Shown: piece after piece, positions 1 through 9,600 of the stretch
How the letters are laid out: every line of letters starts with the position of its first letter
Numbering within the stretch: position 1 is the first letter of the stretch
From: DAOUMU01 sp034409055
GTDB taxonomy: Bacteria; Chloroflexota; Anaerolineae; 4572-78; J111
DNA: 56,378 nucleotides
Direction of reading: 5' to 3'
Assembly (NCBI GenBank): GCA_034409055.1
Contig: DAOUMU010000022.1
Span: 1-56,378, forward strand
The notes under the pieces: model-generated
Told to the model about the DNA's origin: nothing
Databases searched by the model: none
Seen by the model: only the letters and a program-made list of their open reading frames with translations
Program-made: the position numbers and the translations under genes

Positions 1-38
1 CGATGCTGGAGTTCATATTCGAGGTTAGAAAATGAAAT

Positions 39-482
39 ATGACAAACGACATCTGGTCAACCATACTCTCCGCCCTGCGCAGCACCACCACAAATCAAAC
101 CTTCGACTTTGCCTTTGCCCACACCCGGCTATTAGAAGTTGACGACGACGGCGTTTACCACATCACCGTCCCTCCCCCCGCCCTCGAATGGGTTGAACAC
201 CGCCTAAAAAAACAACTCATTCGTGCCATCACCCTGGCCGCCGGCCAACCCCCCGCCGAGATTATCCTCTCCCCCCTCTCCTCACCCTCCCCCGCCGAAC
301 CACCACCCCAACTCAACCTCGATCACAGAATAGCTGGCGCAGACTTCAATCATCTCTGGTACGAGACCGGTGGCACCGGATACGACCGCATCCCCAAGTA
401 CGCCACCAAATTCTGGCGTCCCTACCTCAAAACCTTCAACTTTGTCCCCGGTCCCCCTCATACCCGGCCACGCCGAAACTAA
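39..482 (+). CDS. DnaA N-domain-like protein, probably truncated
   Basis: Residues 1-75 read like the small N-terminal domain of DnaA: a W-x2-IL start, a TFDFAFAHTRLL strand/helix segment, then a beta strand and EWVEHRLKKQL followed by a helix. A Pro-rich linker (about 80-95) leads to a segment containing FNHLWYETGGTGYDRIPKY and KFWRPYL, after which the protein stops abruptly in a Pro/Arg-rich tail. No AAA+ or DnaA domain IV follows, so it is not a replication initiator by itself. In my recollection Chloroflexota carry such DnaA-N modules fused to helix-turn-helix regions; this copy seems cut at the second module. The ATG at 39 has a GAGGTTAG-like site upstream. Function unknown; it could be a pseudogene remnant. 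Confidence 0.5.
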   Translation: MTNDIWSTILSALRSTTTNQTFDFAFAHTRLLEVDDDGVYHITVPPPALEWVEHRLKKQLIRAITLAAGQPPAEIILSPLSSPSPAEPPPQLNLDHRIAGADFNHLWYETGGTGYDRIPKYATKFWRPYLKTFNFVPGPPHTRPRRN

Positions 483-584
483 ATCCATTCACACCCCCTA
501 CCAACCAAATCCTCTTCTTATTGATCCCAACTCCCCGGACTTGGTCGGCCTGCAAAATCCAGCCTCTATCACAAGGGTGGCTCT

Positions 585-614
585 TTGTTATTCAAAAAGT
601 TTAGGAGTTATAAT
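585..614 (+). promoter_or_regulatory. Candidate sigma-70-type promoter for the permease gene
   Basis: TTGTTA (585-590) and a perfect TATAAT (609-614) are separated by 18 bases, about 45 bases upstream of the ATG at 660. Confidence 0.5.
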
Positions 615-659
615 ATATTTTTATAAAATGAATCCATCCGTACATGGAGGACTACAAGC

Positions 660-3107
660 ATGTTAAAAAGCTACATCAATCCACTAGAACAACGAGAAGC
701 CAACCGGCAGCTACCACGCCTTATGGTTGAGGGCTTGTTATTAGGTGGCGTTGGATTAGGTATTCTGGCTCTCATATTTGAAATTGCCGCAGATGCTTTT
801 AGCGTGGCCGCCTACCAAACGCTGCTGGCCATATATGGGGCCGGAGGTTATCACCCCATTGCTATGTGGGCTTTTATCGTTTTATCGGCTTTATTATTTT
901 TTGGTATTGTACCCGCTTACAAAGCAGGTTCATATTTGCGGCCCAATGCCGGCGGCAGTGGCCCGCTGGTCGAGGCCATTGGTCCGGTCTGGATGCGCTG
1001 GCTGTCATGGGTGGGCACCAGCCTCTTTTTCCTTGATGCCGTACTAACCATTATTATCAGCTCAATATCCGCCTCTGATGTGACGATGCTGGTCTTGCCC
1101 GAACTGGCCCCCTATCGTATTTTACTGGCAGAAGTTTATGCTTTTTTTATTATGGTGGTGCTGGTGGCCATGGGACCCAAACGGGCTGTTCCCCTGTTTC
1201 TGATTGGCGGCGGCGCGTTTACGCTATTCACCATCCTTGCTCTTACGATGGTGGGCGTGCTGGCAGTATCCAACCCGGAATGGGCTTTTTTGACAGAAGG
1301 TATTGTTAGCCGGCTGGAGACAAACGGGGTTGTGGAGCATGTGATACGGGTGCAACAAAACATCTCCACTATTGGCACTGTGCTATTCTTTCAACTATTC
1401 TTCCGTTCTATGTCGAGCGCTATGTTGGGTTTTTCCGGCTACGAGGTCATTCCGGCCAGCGGCAAACACGCCGCGCGCCCCAAGTGGAAAGTCATTAGCA
1501 CGGCTCTAACACTGGCCGCTATTTTTTTGATAGGTACCGGAGTAGTGCAGCTTTACGCGGCGCAGCGCTGGGACATTCCGGCCACTGAAGGCTACAGCAC
1601 CCTTTTGATTGAATACGAAATTGTGGCCGCGCAGTCACTGGGCCGGAGCGTTGCAGCGGATGATATTGTGGTGACAGATGCGGATCGCCTGGCCGCGGAA
1701 AACCTGTACCAGTCTCTGCCTGCCGAACGCGCTGCCGCCCAACTGTTGGGATCGGGTGAATACCATACCGATGATATTGCGCATCTTTCTGGTGAAGAAT
1801 ATGTTGAAACAGTATCGCGCGATATTGCCATTGCCCGCACCTTGAATTATGCCATTAGCGGAACGTTGGGGGAGAGTTTTCTGTTGATTGCCGGTGTGCT
1901 TCTGGCTATTATCCTACTGCTGGCCCAGGGGGGTGGTTATGTAGGCGGGGCCGCCGTGGCCGCCAACGCCGCCCGGTTAGGACGAATGCCCGGTTTCTTT
2001 AACGATGACCGCCTTGGCATTGCCGTTATTTGGACCATTTCGACCATCCTTATCCCCATTATCAGACAGGTGGTGGTGGTTGAAGCTTACTACGCCTTCG
2101 GTTTTGTCAGCGCCTTTGTTATCACCAGCACCGCAGTATTTTTTGTCCGCAATGATGTGCTCCAAAAGCGAGGGATTAACCCCAACTCCGGTGAGGCCAA
2201 ATCGTTGCGGTTTGCCGGATTGCGTGGTATGATTGCGAGCTATATCATGGCTCTGGTGCTGGTTACTCAAAAAACCGATGCCCTGGTAACCATTGCCACT
2301 GCCGGAGTGGTCATCACCCTGTTTCAGATTTATATTGCTAATGGCGGTTTCAAGCGACGTGCCGGCAAAGACGTACCACCCACATTTCCACCGGGTTCAA
2401 GCAAAATCTCTTATGAAATAGGCGTTCAGCGGGCGCATGACCACGCCCGGCAGCGTGGTATTGTTGACAGCCTGGAGGAACTGATTGAGTCTGGGGCGCT
2501 GGCTAAATTTAACGTTGCCCCGCGACGCGTCAGGCAACTGGTCTATTATCTGTATAACATTGACCCGGCCCTGTTTAGCAGTAATGGATATCACCACGCT
2601 CATGAGCGTATTGAGGAACCAAACCTTAAACTGGAAGAGACCTATCAGCAAGCCTACGGGCAAAAAGACAAGGTTGCTGAATGCATAGAAAATTATTCTA
2701 ACTTTGGTATTTTTATGTTTATCAAAAACTACCACCTTAACTGGGTAGCTCCAGAAAACGGACGTAATTCGGCACAGGTAGAGCAGGCTATGCTCGATAT
2801 ACTATTTCCGCTAACTCCCCACGATGAGATTTGGACAAAATACTGCGCTTTTACCCCCCAACACCAGCCTGAACCCATCTGGCAGTTCAGCCGCCAGCGT
2901 TATCAGTGGGCCAAAGAACAATGGCCTAATCTGAGCGGCCGTATTACAACTGTTTGGACACTTCAGGATTTTGGACTGATCCCAAAAGAAATTGATATAA
3001 AAATGGTTATTTCTGTGGCCGATGGAAAGCAATACCAGCAAATAAAGATTCATACCCATTCAGAGGGGGATGGCGTTGACATCGAAAAGAAGACAATTCA
3101 GCGGTAG
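660..3107 (+). CDS. APC-superfamily-like permease with large cytosolic C-terminal domain
   Basis: An 815-residue protein. Roughly residues 25-580 are strongly hydrophobic and hold about 12 or more membrane segments, with an early GGSGPLVEAIGP loop typical of amino-acid/polyamine/cation transporters. An extra-membrane loop of about 85 residues (around 330-395, acidic) sits between the first and last blocks. Residues 590-815 form a soluble charged domain with no motif I recognise. The start is well supported by GGAGG nine bases upstream of ATG 660. The substrate cannot be read from sequence; amino acid or cation uptake is an inference from the fold family. It is followed after about 170 bases by hisS, which has its own promoter, so it is probably monocistronic. 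Confidence 0.6.
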   Translation: MLKSYINPLEQREANRQLPRLMVEGLLLGGVGLGILALIFEIAADAFSVAAYQTLLAIYGAGGYHPIAMWAFIVLSALLFFGIVPAYKAGSYLRPNAGGSGPLVEAIGPVWMRWLSWVGTSLFFLDAVLTIIISSISASDVTMLVLPELAPYRILLAEVYAFFIMVVLVAMGPKRAVPLFLIGGGAFTLFTILALTMVGVLAVSNPEWAFLTEGIVSRLETNGVVEHVIRVQQNISTIGTVLFFQLFFRSMSSAMLGFSGYEVIPASGKHAARPKWKVISTALTLAAIFLIGTGVVQLYAAQRWDIPATEGYSTLLIEYEIVAAQSLGRSVAADDIVVTDADRLAAENLYQSLPAERAAAQLLGSGEYHTDDIAHLSGEEYVETVSRDIAIARTLNYAISGTLGESFLLIAGVLLAIILLLAQGGGYVGGAAVAANAARLGRMPGFFNDDRLGIAVIWTISTILIPIIRQVVVVEAYYAFGFVSAFVITSTAVFFVRNDVLQKRGINPNSGEAKSLRFAGLRGMIASYIMALVLVTQKTDALVTIATAGVVITLFQIYIANGGFKRRAGKDVPPTFPPGSSKISYEIGVQRAHDHARQRGIVDSLEELIESGALAKFNVAPRRVRQLVYYLYNIDPALFSSNGYHHAHERIEEPNLKLEETYQQAYGQKDKVAECIENYSNFGIFMFIKNYHLNWVAPENGRNSAQVEQAMLDILFPLTPHDEIWTKYCAFTPQHQPEPIWQFSRQRYQWAKEQWPNLSGRITTVWTLQDFGLIPKEIDIKMVISVADGKQYQQIKIHTHSEGDGVDIEKKTIQR

Positions 3108-3208
3108 CCTATCGCCTACCGCATGTGGACGAAGTTGTTAGAAGGATGGACATCTCCTTCGTTCTGCAATCATCTGGGCGGATATGTCAACCACTTTCAG
3201 ACACTGGC

Positions 3209-3238
3209 TTAGACATCCCCTAAAAATTAGGCTATAAT
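3209..3238 (+). promoter_or_regulatory. Candidate promoter for hisS
   Basis: TTAGAC (3209-3214), an 18-base spacer, then TATAAT (3233-3238), about 40 bases before the hisS start. Confidence 0.45.
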
Positions 3239-3275
3239 TTCCCCACTTAGTATCATCCCAGGGAGAATCCGAACA

Positions 3276-4553
3276 TTGACCAAATACAAGCGCGTCACCG
3301 GGATGCGCGATGTACTTTTTGAAGACCAACCCTACTGGCACTACATTTTGACCAAAATTGAGGAAACGGTTAGCCTGTTTGGCTATCAACGGCTGGATAC
3401 GCCCCTCCTGGAGCAGGCCAGCCTTTTTATTCGGGGGGTGGGTGAGGGCACCGACATCGTCGAAAAAGAGATGTACATTTTTGACGACCGGGACGGCGAC
3501 CAACTGGCCCTACGCCCAGAGTTTACGGCCAGCATTATGCGAGCCTATGTCGAAAATGGTCTCCATACTTTGCCCACCCCCCTCAGGGTGTGGACGATTG
3601 GACCGCTCTTTCGTCACGAGCGACCCCAGGCCGGACGCTACCGGCAACACTCCCAATTTGATATAGAGGTCATCGGCGAGCAAGACCCGGCCGTGGATGC
3701 CGAGGTGATTAGTGTGGCCTGGCATCTTTTTACCAGCCTGGGCTTTTACGGCTTGCGTCTTTACATTAACTCCACGGGTTGCCCGGTCTGTAAACCAACC
3801 TACGTTCAAACCCTGGTGGATTATTTCAGTGCCTTTGCCGGCAAATTGCCACCTGATGACAAGATGCGATTGCAAAAAAACCCGCTCCGCATTCTGGATA
3901 GCAAAGAAGCAACCACCCAGCCTCTGCTGGAAAATGCGCCGCGGATTACCGACCACCTGTGCCCTGAGTGTGCCGACCATTTTGCCAGACTAAAAACTTA
4001 CCTGGAGGCTATTAACCGGCCGTACGAGATTGATTATCGCATTGTGCGGGGGCTGGATTATTACACCAAAACTGTCTTTGAAATCAAAGCTGATGGTCTG
4101 GGCAGCCAGGATACGATCTGCGGTGGTGGGCGCTACGATGGCTTGATCGAAGAGTTGGGGGGGCAACCTACCCCCGGCATCGGGTTTGGCTCTGGGATCG
4201 AGCGCTATGTGATTGCCCTCCGTCACCTGGGCATCAGACCGCCACCAGAATCTTTCCCCAAGGTGACTGTTTCCTATTTGGGTGAAGTAGCCAAATTAGA
4301 AGCGATAAAACTGGTCGAAACGCTGCGCAAAAAAAATGTCGGTATCCTGTTGACTCCCGGCGACCGCAGCCTGAAGGCTCAGTTAAAGGCGGCTAATCGA
4401 GTCGAGGCGAGCTTTGCCGTTATTTTGGGTGAAGACGAGGTCAAGTCCGGCCAGGCGACTGTGCGGGATATGCATAACAGCCAACAGACAAATGTCGATC
4501 TATCCAATCTGGCCGCTTGGCTAAAGGAAAGATTACCGGAAGCCGGCTTTTAA
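3276..4553 (+). CDS. hisS: Histidyl-tRNA synthetase
   Basis: Class II aminoacyl-tRNA synthetase charging tRNA-His in the cytoplasm. The 425-residue length is normal. The N-terminal region has RVTGMRD; motif 1 surrounds LDTPLLEQASLF; motif 2 is RHERPQAGRYRQHSQFDIE; the two histidine-specific blocks are RGLDYYTKTVFE and GGGRYDGL, and motif 3 is GIGFGSGIER. The last ~95 residues are the HGTP anticodon-binding domain. The start appears to be TTG at 3276 after GGGAGAATCC; no in-frame ATG lies before the conserved KYKRVTGMRD block, so TTG is preferred. nadK follows after a short repeat-bearing gap. Confidence 0.95.
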   Translation: MTKYKRVTGMRDVLFEDQPYWHYILTKIEETVSLFGYQRLDTPLLEQASLFIRGVGEGTDIVEKEMYIFDDRDGDQLALRPEFTASIMRAYVENGLHTLPTPLRVWTIGPLFRHERPQAGRYRQHSQFDIEVIGEQDPAVDAEVISVAWHLFTSLGFYGLRLYINSTGCPVCKPTYVQTLVDYFSAFAGKLPPDDKMRLQKNPLRILDSKEATTQPLLENAPRITDHLCPECADHFARLKTYLEAINRPYEIDYRIVRGLDYYTKTVFEIKADGLGSQDTICGGGRYDGLIEELGGQPTPGIGFGSGIERYVIALRHLGIRPPPESFPKVTVSYLGEVAKLEAIKLVETLRKKNVGILLTPGDRSLKAQLKAANRVEASFAVILGEDEVKSGQATVRDMHNSQQTNVDLSNLAAWLKERLPEAGF

Positions 4554-4560
4554 CCTGAGA

Positions 4561-4645
4561 AGCCAGCACGCCCACGTGCGGCACTCTGCTTTGCAACGAT
4601 ACAAGAACTTTCACGGAAGGAGCCAGCACGCCCACGTGCGGCACT
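4561..4645. repeat. 25-base direct repeat between hisS and nadK
   Basis: The same 25 bases, starting AGCCAGCACGCCC and ending GTGCGGCACT, occur at 4561-4585 and 4621-4645, exactly 60 bases apart. The second copy ends 12 bases before the nadK ATG, so it occupies the leader where a ribosome binding site would be expected. Confidence 0.8.
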
Positions 4646-4657
4646 TAGTTATAAACA

Positions 4658-5539
4658 ATGGCCGACCCACAAAATCCATCTCAGTCTCATCAACTGGTCT
4701 GCCGCAATGTTGGCTTGCTTTATCATCCCAAGCTGGCCGAGTCGCGGGTTATGGCCGCCGAGATATTAGAATTTATCGAGAGTATGGGCGCTTCCGCCTG
4801 GGTTAGCTCAAGTTGGAGTGAGGAAGCCATCAAAGATCGGCTGCAATACCTGGACTTACTCATCACCCTGGGCGGCGATGGTTCACTGTTGCGGGCGGCC
4901 CGTTTGACGGCTCGCCATGCAGTGCCCATTTTGGGCATCAATATGGGCCGCCTGGGCTTTCTGGTCGAAGTACAACCGGCCGAATGGCGTGATCGCGTGC
5001 GCCAGGCGCTGCTTGGTGATTATTGGATCGAAGAGCGGATGATGGTTCACGCCAGGCACTATCACCAGGGCCAGGTGGCCAAGATTTACGATGCCCTCAA
5101 TGAAGTTGTCATCGGTCGGGGCCGATTGGCGCGTGTGGTCCGGTTGCATACTTACATTGACGGAAGTTTTCTGACCACCTATACGGCCGACGGCTTGATT
5201 ATCTCGACGGCTACCGGCTCGACCGCCTATGCTTTAGCGGCCGGCGGCCCTATTTTACCGCCGGAACTGGAAAATTTTTTACTGATTCCCTTAGCGCCTC
5301 ATCTCAGCCTGGAACGGACCATCGTTCTGTCCAAAGGGGTGACCGTTCGTGTGCAACTATCAACAGACCACACTGCCGTTCTGACCGTTGACGGCCAACT
5401 TGAAATTGAGTTGAGTGACGGCGATGAAGTGGTGATGAGTGCCGGTTCCTCGGTGGGGCGTTTTGTGCGTCTGCAAGAGAAGAACTACTTCTACCGAACC
5501 CTTATGCAGCGTCTGAGTTGGTCCCAAACAAAAAAGTGA
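4658..5539 (+). CDS. nadK: NAD kinase
   Basis: Phosphorylates NAD to NADP in the cytoplasm. The 293-residue length is normal. The diagnostic GGDGS nucleotide motif sits in LLITLGGDGSLLRAARL (about residues 70-86), followed by LGINMGRLGFL and, later, the NE-x2-IGRG and STATGSTAYALAAGGP blocks that bind NAD in this family. ATG 4658 is chosen because it directly precedes the family's N-terminal strand; no strong ribosome binding site is visible because a repeat occupies the leader. Probably co-transcribed with hisS given the ~100-base gap and the lack of an obvious terminator. Confidence 0.93.
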   Translation: MADPQNPSQSHQLVCRNVGLLYHPKLAESRVMAAEILEFIESMGASAWVSSSWSEEAIKDRLQYLDLLITLGGDGSLLRAARLTARHAVPILGINMGRLGFLVEVQPAEWRDRVRQALLGDYWIEERMMVHARHYHQGQVAKIYDALNEVVIGRGRLARVVRLHTYIDGSFLTTYTADGLIISTATGSTAYALAAGGPILPPELENFLLIPLAPHLSLERTIVLSKGVTVRVQLSTDHTAVLTVDGQLEIELSDGDEVVMSAGSSVGRFVRLQEKNYFYRTLMQRLSWSQTKK

Positions 5540-5551
5540 GGTCTTTGTAGG

Positions 5552-5667
5552 GCAAGTTGCTAACTTGCCAAGGTGGAGTCTCAGTACATCCAAATTTGCT
5601 CTAGCTGGACCAGTGCGAAGCCTCCCCGTGGGACGGTCCAGCGGCCAAAACGCGGACTGTAGTCCGC
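5552..5667. repeat. Short palindromic dispersed repeats downstream of nadK
   Basis: A perfect palindrome GCAAGTT-GCT-AACTTGC lies at 5552-5568; the same unit recurs twice near 21.90-21.95 kb. A second palindrome, GCGGACT-GT-AGTCCGC, is at 5652-5667. They could act as transcript-end hairpins but have no T-run. Confidence 0.65.
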
Positions 5668-5710
5668 TCCGAGCTTGAAAATTGGATCTACTGAGTCTAG
5701 AGGAAAGTGA

Positions 5711-6535
5711 ATGAACGACACAAACAAAACAGACCTGGTGCAGCAAGGCTTGACCGCCGCTCGTGTCGGCGACCTTGAAGACGCACGCCACTTGTTGACA
5801 AAAGCCACCCGGCAAATGCCCGACAATATCGAAGCCTGGCTGGGGTTAGCCGGTGTCGTTGAATCTCTAGAGGAAAAACAACGGTGTTTTGGCAAAGTAC
5901 TCGAGCTCGACCCTGATAACGGTGAAGCAAAAGCTGGTCTGGCTCTGGTTGAGCAAAAACTGGCTGTTCACTCCGCAGAGCACCCGGCAGCAGAAGTGCA
6001 CGCTGCTTCTTCAGAAGAGCAAGCTATTGAAACGGATAGGGGCCTACTTTTCTGTTATCGCCATCCCCACATTGAAACGGGCTTGCGCTGTAACCGTTGT
6101 AATAAACCGATTTGTCCCAAATGTGCCCAACGTACCCCGGTTGGTTTCCGTTGCCCGGATTGTATTCGGGAGCATGAGAATAAATATTACAGCGGCAACA
6201 ATTTTGATTACGTGCTTGCGGCTGTTATTGCCTTTCCCCTGTCGCTGATTAGCGCTGGCTTGTTTACTTTTATCCTGGGTGGTTTTGGGTTTTGGATCAT
6301 CCTGATATCCTTCTTTATTGCCCCCGCTGTGGCCGGGTTCATTGCCGAGGCAGTTCGGTGGAGCGTAGGCAAACGTCGCTCCCGGTACTTGAGACACGTT
6401 GTGGCTGGCTGCCTCATTCTGGCTACGGTCCCCTTCCTGTTGTTTATGTTGCTTAATGGAAACGTTTGGGGACTTATTGCGCCCGGCCTATTTGTATTTT
6501 TGGGCACGACCACTGTTTTAGCTCGATTACGCTAA
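5711..6535 (+). CDS. TPR plus B-box-like zinc ribbon membrane protein
   Basis: A 274-residue protein of three parts. Residues 1-85 carry about two tetratricopeptide repeats (QQGLTAARVGDLEDARHLL, then a GKVLELDPDNGEAKAGLA unit). Residues ~112-155 hold a Cys/His cluster with CNRCNKPICPKC and FRCPDC, a double zinc-binding B-box-like ribbon. Residues ~165-274 form three or four membrane helices. This zinc ribbon before membrane helices is a pattern I associate with rhomboid-like and other membrane proteins in Chloroflexota and Actinomycetota; no rhomboid catalytic serine motif is visible. The start is supported by AGAGGAAAG just upstream. Specific function unknown; an adaptor role at the membrane is a guess. 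Confidence 0.6.
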   Translation: MNDTNKTDLVQQGLTAARVGDLEDARHLLTKATRQMPDNIEAWLGLAGVVESLEEKQRCFGKVLELDPDNGEAKAGLALVEQKLAVHSAEHPAAEVHAASSEEQAIETDRGLLFCYRHPHIETGLRCNRCNKPICPKCAQRTPVGFRCPDCIREHENKYYSGNNFDYVLAAVIAFPLSLISAGLFTFILGGFGFWIILISFFIAPAVAGFIAEAVRWSVGKRRSRYLRHVVAGCLILATVPFLLFMLLNGNVWGLIAPGLFVFLGTTTVLARLR

Positions 6536-6569
6536 TTGGCGGCTACCGGTTGCCAATGACATGGTGGTG

Positions 6570-6628
6570 TATTGACCTTTAACCTATTGACGTTTGCCTG
6601 GTAATGGTCAATAATTAGGGTATTGACC
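6570..6628. promoter_or_regulatory. Cluster of four TATTGAC elements before the cyclase gene
   Basis: TATTGACC at 6570, TATTGACG at 6585, the reverse complement GGTCAATA at 6606 and TATTGACC at 6621. Spacing is 15 bases inside each pair. The cluster ends 8 bases before the cyclase TTG start. It resembles a multi-site operator. Confidence 0.4.
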
Positions 6629-6636
6629 CTTGGCAA

Positions 6637-9600
6637 TTGAAGCTGACTATGGTTTCCCCAGAGCTTTTAAAAAAATTAGCTGCTTATGTGCCCACGCCAA
6701 TTGCCCAGGCAATTTGCCGCCAACCCCGCATTTTGACGGAACCGACAGCCCGTCGTTTTCCGGCTGTAGTTTTGTTTACCGACATTTCCGGTTTCACTCC
6801 GTTAAGTGAGCTACTAGGCCAAGTCGGGCCGACCGGTACCGAAGAGCTGACCTATCTCATCAATCAATATTTTACCCGGGTAATCCAGATCATTGAGGCC
6901 TATCAAGGGCAGGTCGTAAAATTTTCTGGTGACGCCCTCACGGTTCTTTTCCCGGCCGAAGACATCTCAATGAAATTGGCTATACGTCGCGCTGGCGAAT
7001 GCGCGCTGGCAATACAAGCCAGAATGAAGGATTTTGCCAATATTAAAACCTCACGAGGACAGGCATCTCTTTCCATGAAAGTAGGCATTGGGGCGGGTGA
7101 GATATTGGAGTGTAGCGTTGGTGGGGTATTGGAGCGCTGGGAATATGTCGTGGGGGGCGACCCGTTGGCCCAAGTAGCTATGGCCGAACATCGGGCCCAG
7201 CCAGGTCAAACTGTCTTCAGCCCGCAAGCGTGGGCATTGGCCCAAGAATTCTTTTCTGGGACAGCCAACGCGAATAACCAAGAGTTTGTCAATCTTGATC
7301 GAGTTATCAGCCCCTTACCAAAATTAAAGCCGATTGATCTTGATTGGGGCCAACTTGAGCTGGAACAGCGGCAGATAGCTGAAAAAGCTTTACAATGTTA
7401 TGTACCCGGTGCGATTAAAGCGCGTCTCGGCCAGACAGCCGACTGGCTGGCCGAGCTCCGCCGCATGACCATCCTTTTTATTGGCATTGGTGGCCTTGAT
7501 TATGAGGACCCTAATGCCGGTGAGCAACTCCAAAATTTTTCACAGGCCACCCAAGAACTTATCTACCGTTTTGAAGGCTCGCTGGGTAAGGTAGCTGTTG
7601 ACGATAAAGGTACGGTCCTGCTGATCCTTTTTGGTGCGCCCCCCTTCTCACACGAAGATGACCCCACCCGCGCAGTAGCCTTTGCCCTGAGCTTACAGAC
7701 CGTAGCCCAAAAGCAAAATCTACGGATGTCTATTGGTATTACTGAGGGTTCTATTTTTGCCGGCCCCGTAGGCGCTCCCGGTCGGCGAGAGTACACCGTT
7801 ATTGGTGATGCGGTCAATTTAGCCGCCCGGCTCATGCAGTACGGTCGGGCCGGCACGATCATTATTAGCGACCGCGTTAAAGAGCGAGCCGGGCCACGCT
7901 TCGTGACTGAAAGTTTAGGGCAGATATCACTCAAAGGTAAGGCCGACACACTGGCAGCCCATTTGGTCAAGGGGGAACAGGGCACCCAGGAAGAATTTGT
8001 CATGCGTTACCTGTTGCACGAAGAGCCGATGATTGGTCGCCAGGCGGAACTTGAGCAGGTCCGTCTGACGACTGCCCAGGCACGGGCTGGAAAATTACAA
8101 CTGTTGCTGATCGAAGGTGAGCTTGGCCTGGGCAAAAGCCGCTTGGTGTCGGAGATCGTGCGCGAATGGATGACAGAGGGAGGGGTCGGCTATGGCAGCA
8201 AATGTGTTAGCTATGGGCGACAAGTGCCTTATCAGGCCTGGCGAGAGGTGCTAACTGCTATCTATGGTCTGACCGCAAATCTTTCCCCCCAGCGGCAACT
8301 GGCCCGTCTGGCCAACGGTATTGCTGAGTTAGCAGATCCGCCTGAGCAACCTGGCTATTGGGCAGCTCGTTTACCCCTACTGGCAGATATATTGAGCCTG
8401 GAAATCCCGGAAAACGATTTTACCCGCAATATCTCCGGTCAATTGCGACGCAACAACACTTTTGCCTTGATTGAAGCCTTACTGCGTCGCCAGGCGGAAC
8501 ACTGGCCTTTGCTAATTGTGCTGGAAGATATTCATTGGGCCGATGAGCTATCGCTGTCACTGATTACCTATTTAGCCAAAACATTGATCGACTCCTCGTT
8601 AATGCTGGTATTGGTTTATCGGTGGTCTACGTTAGAGACGGATTTACAGGCCCTGACAGATATTAAACACTTTCCTTATGCCCATACGATACACCTCAGT
8701 TCGCTCTCAGCCGAGGAAAGCTTAGACTTGGTCAAAATCTTACTCGGTGATAGACAACTACCCCCAGAGGCGTTAGAAATTCTATTGAATTTGGGGCAGG
8801 GAAACCCCTTTTTCTTACAAGAAATTGCCGGCGCTATTTTAGATGTCGTAGACAGTCAAGCAAACGGGACCCAGAAACTGCTCCAAGCGTTAGATTTACC
8901 GGATACCGTTCAAGACGTTATCCTGACGCGTATTGATCGACTGTCAGAAACAGAAAAACTGACCTTAAAGGTAGCCTCTGTGATTGGGGCCAGCTTTCAA
9001 CGCTCATTACTTTCAGCGGTTCACCCTATGAGGGAGGCCAGATACCGCTTGCCGGCTCATCTGGACCAGTTAGAAAATTCAAAATTGGTTCGATTGGAAG
9101 CGTCTGCTCCCAAATGGGAGTATGTTTTCCGCAACGTGATGACCCAAGAAGTCGTCTATGAAGGATTACTCATGGCCCAACGTCGCCAGCTACACGCTGC
9201 TGTTGGGGTGGCTCTGGAAAACTTAGTGCCCGATGAGGTAGAGCCACTGGCCTTCCATTTCCGCCGCAGCGATAATTGGCAGAAGGCGCTGTATTACTTA
9301 AAGATTGCCGCCGAGAAAGCGCGCCGGGAATACGCCAATCAGGCTGCCATTGATTATTATTCTGAAATTCTTGCTTTGCTGGCGGATCTTCCCCTGGCGG
9401 ACGGAGGCAGCGTTCTCTCGACCGAATATTGGGACACCCTTTTAGAGCGAGCCAAGTTGTATCACCTGATCGGCCAACGTGATCAAGCGGTGGAAGATTT
9501 TGGTACGCTAGGGCTTATCGCCGAAGCCCTCAATGATAACCGCCGCCGGGCTCTGGCTGCAAAACAGTGGGCTCATTCGTATGAGACTGATGGAGATTAC

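Noticed and set aside
370..666. Second reading frame after the DnaA-N-like ORF
   Set aside because: It overlaps the better ORF, is low complexity and then reads through the permease promoter and ribosome binding site.
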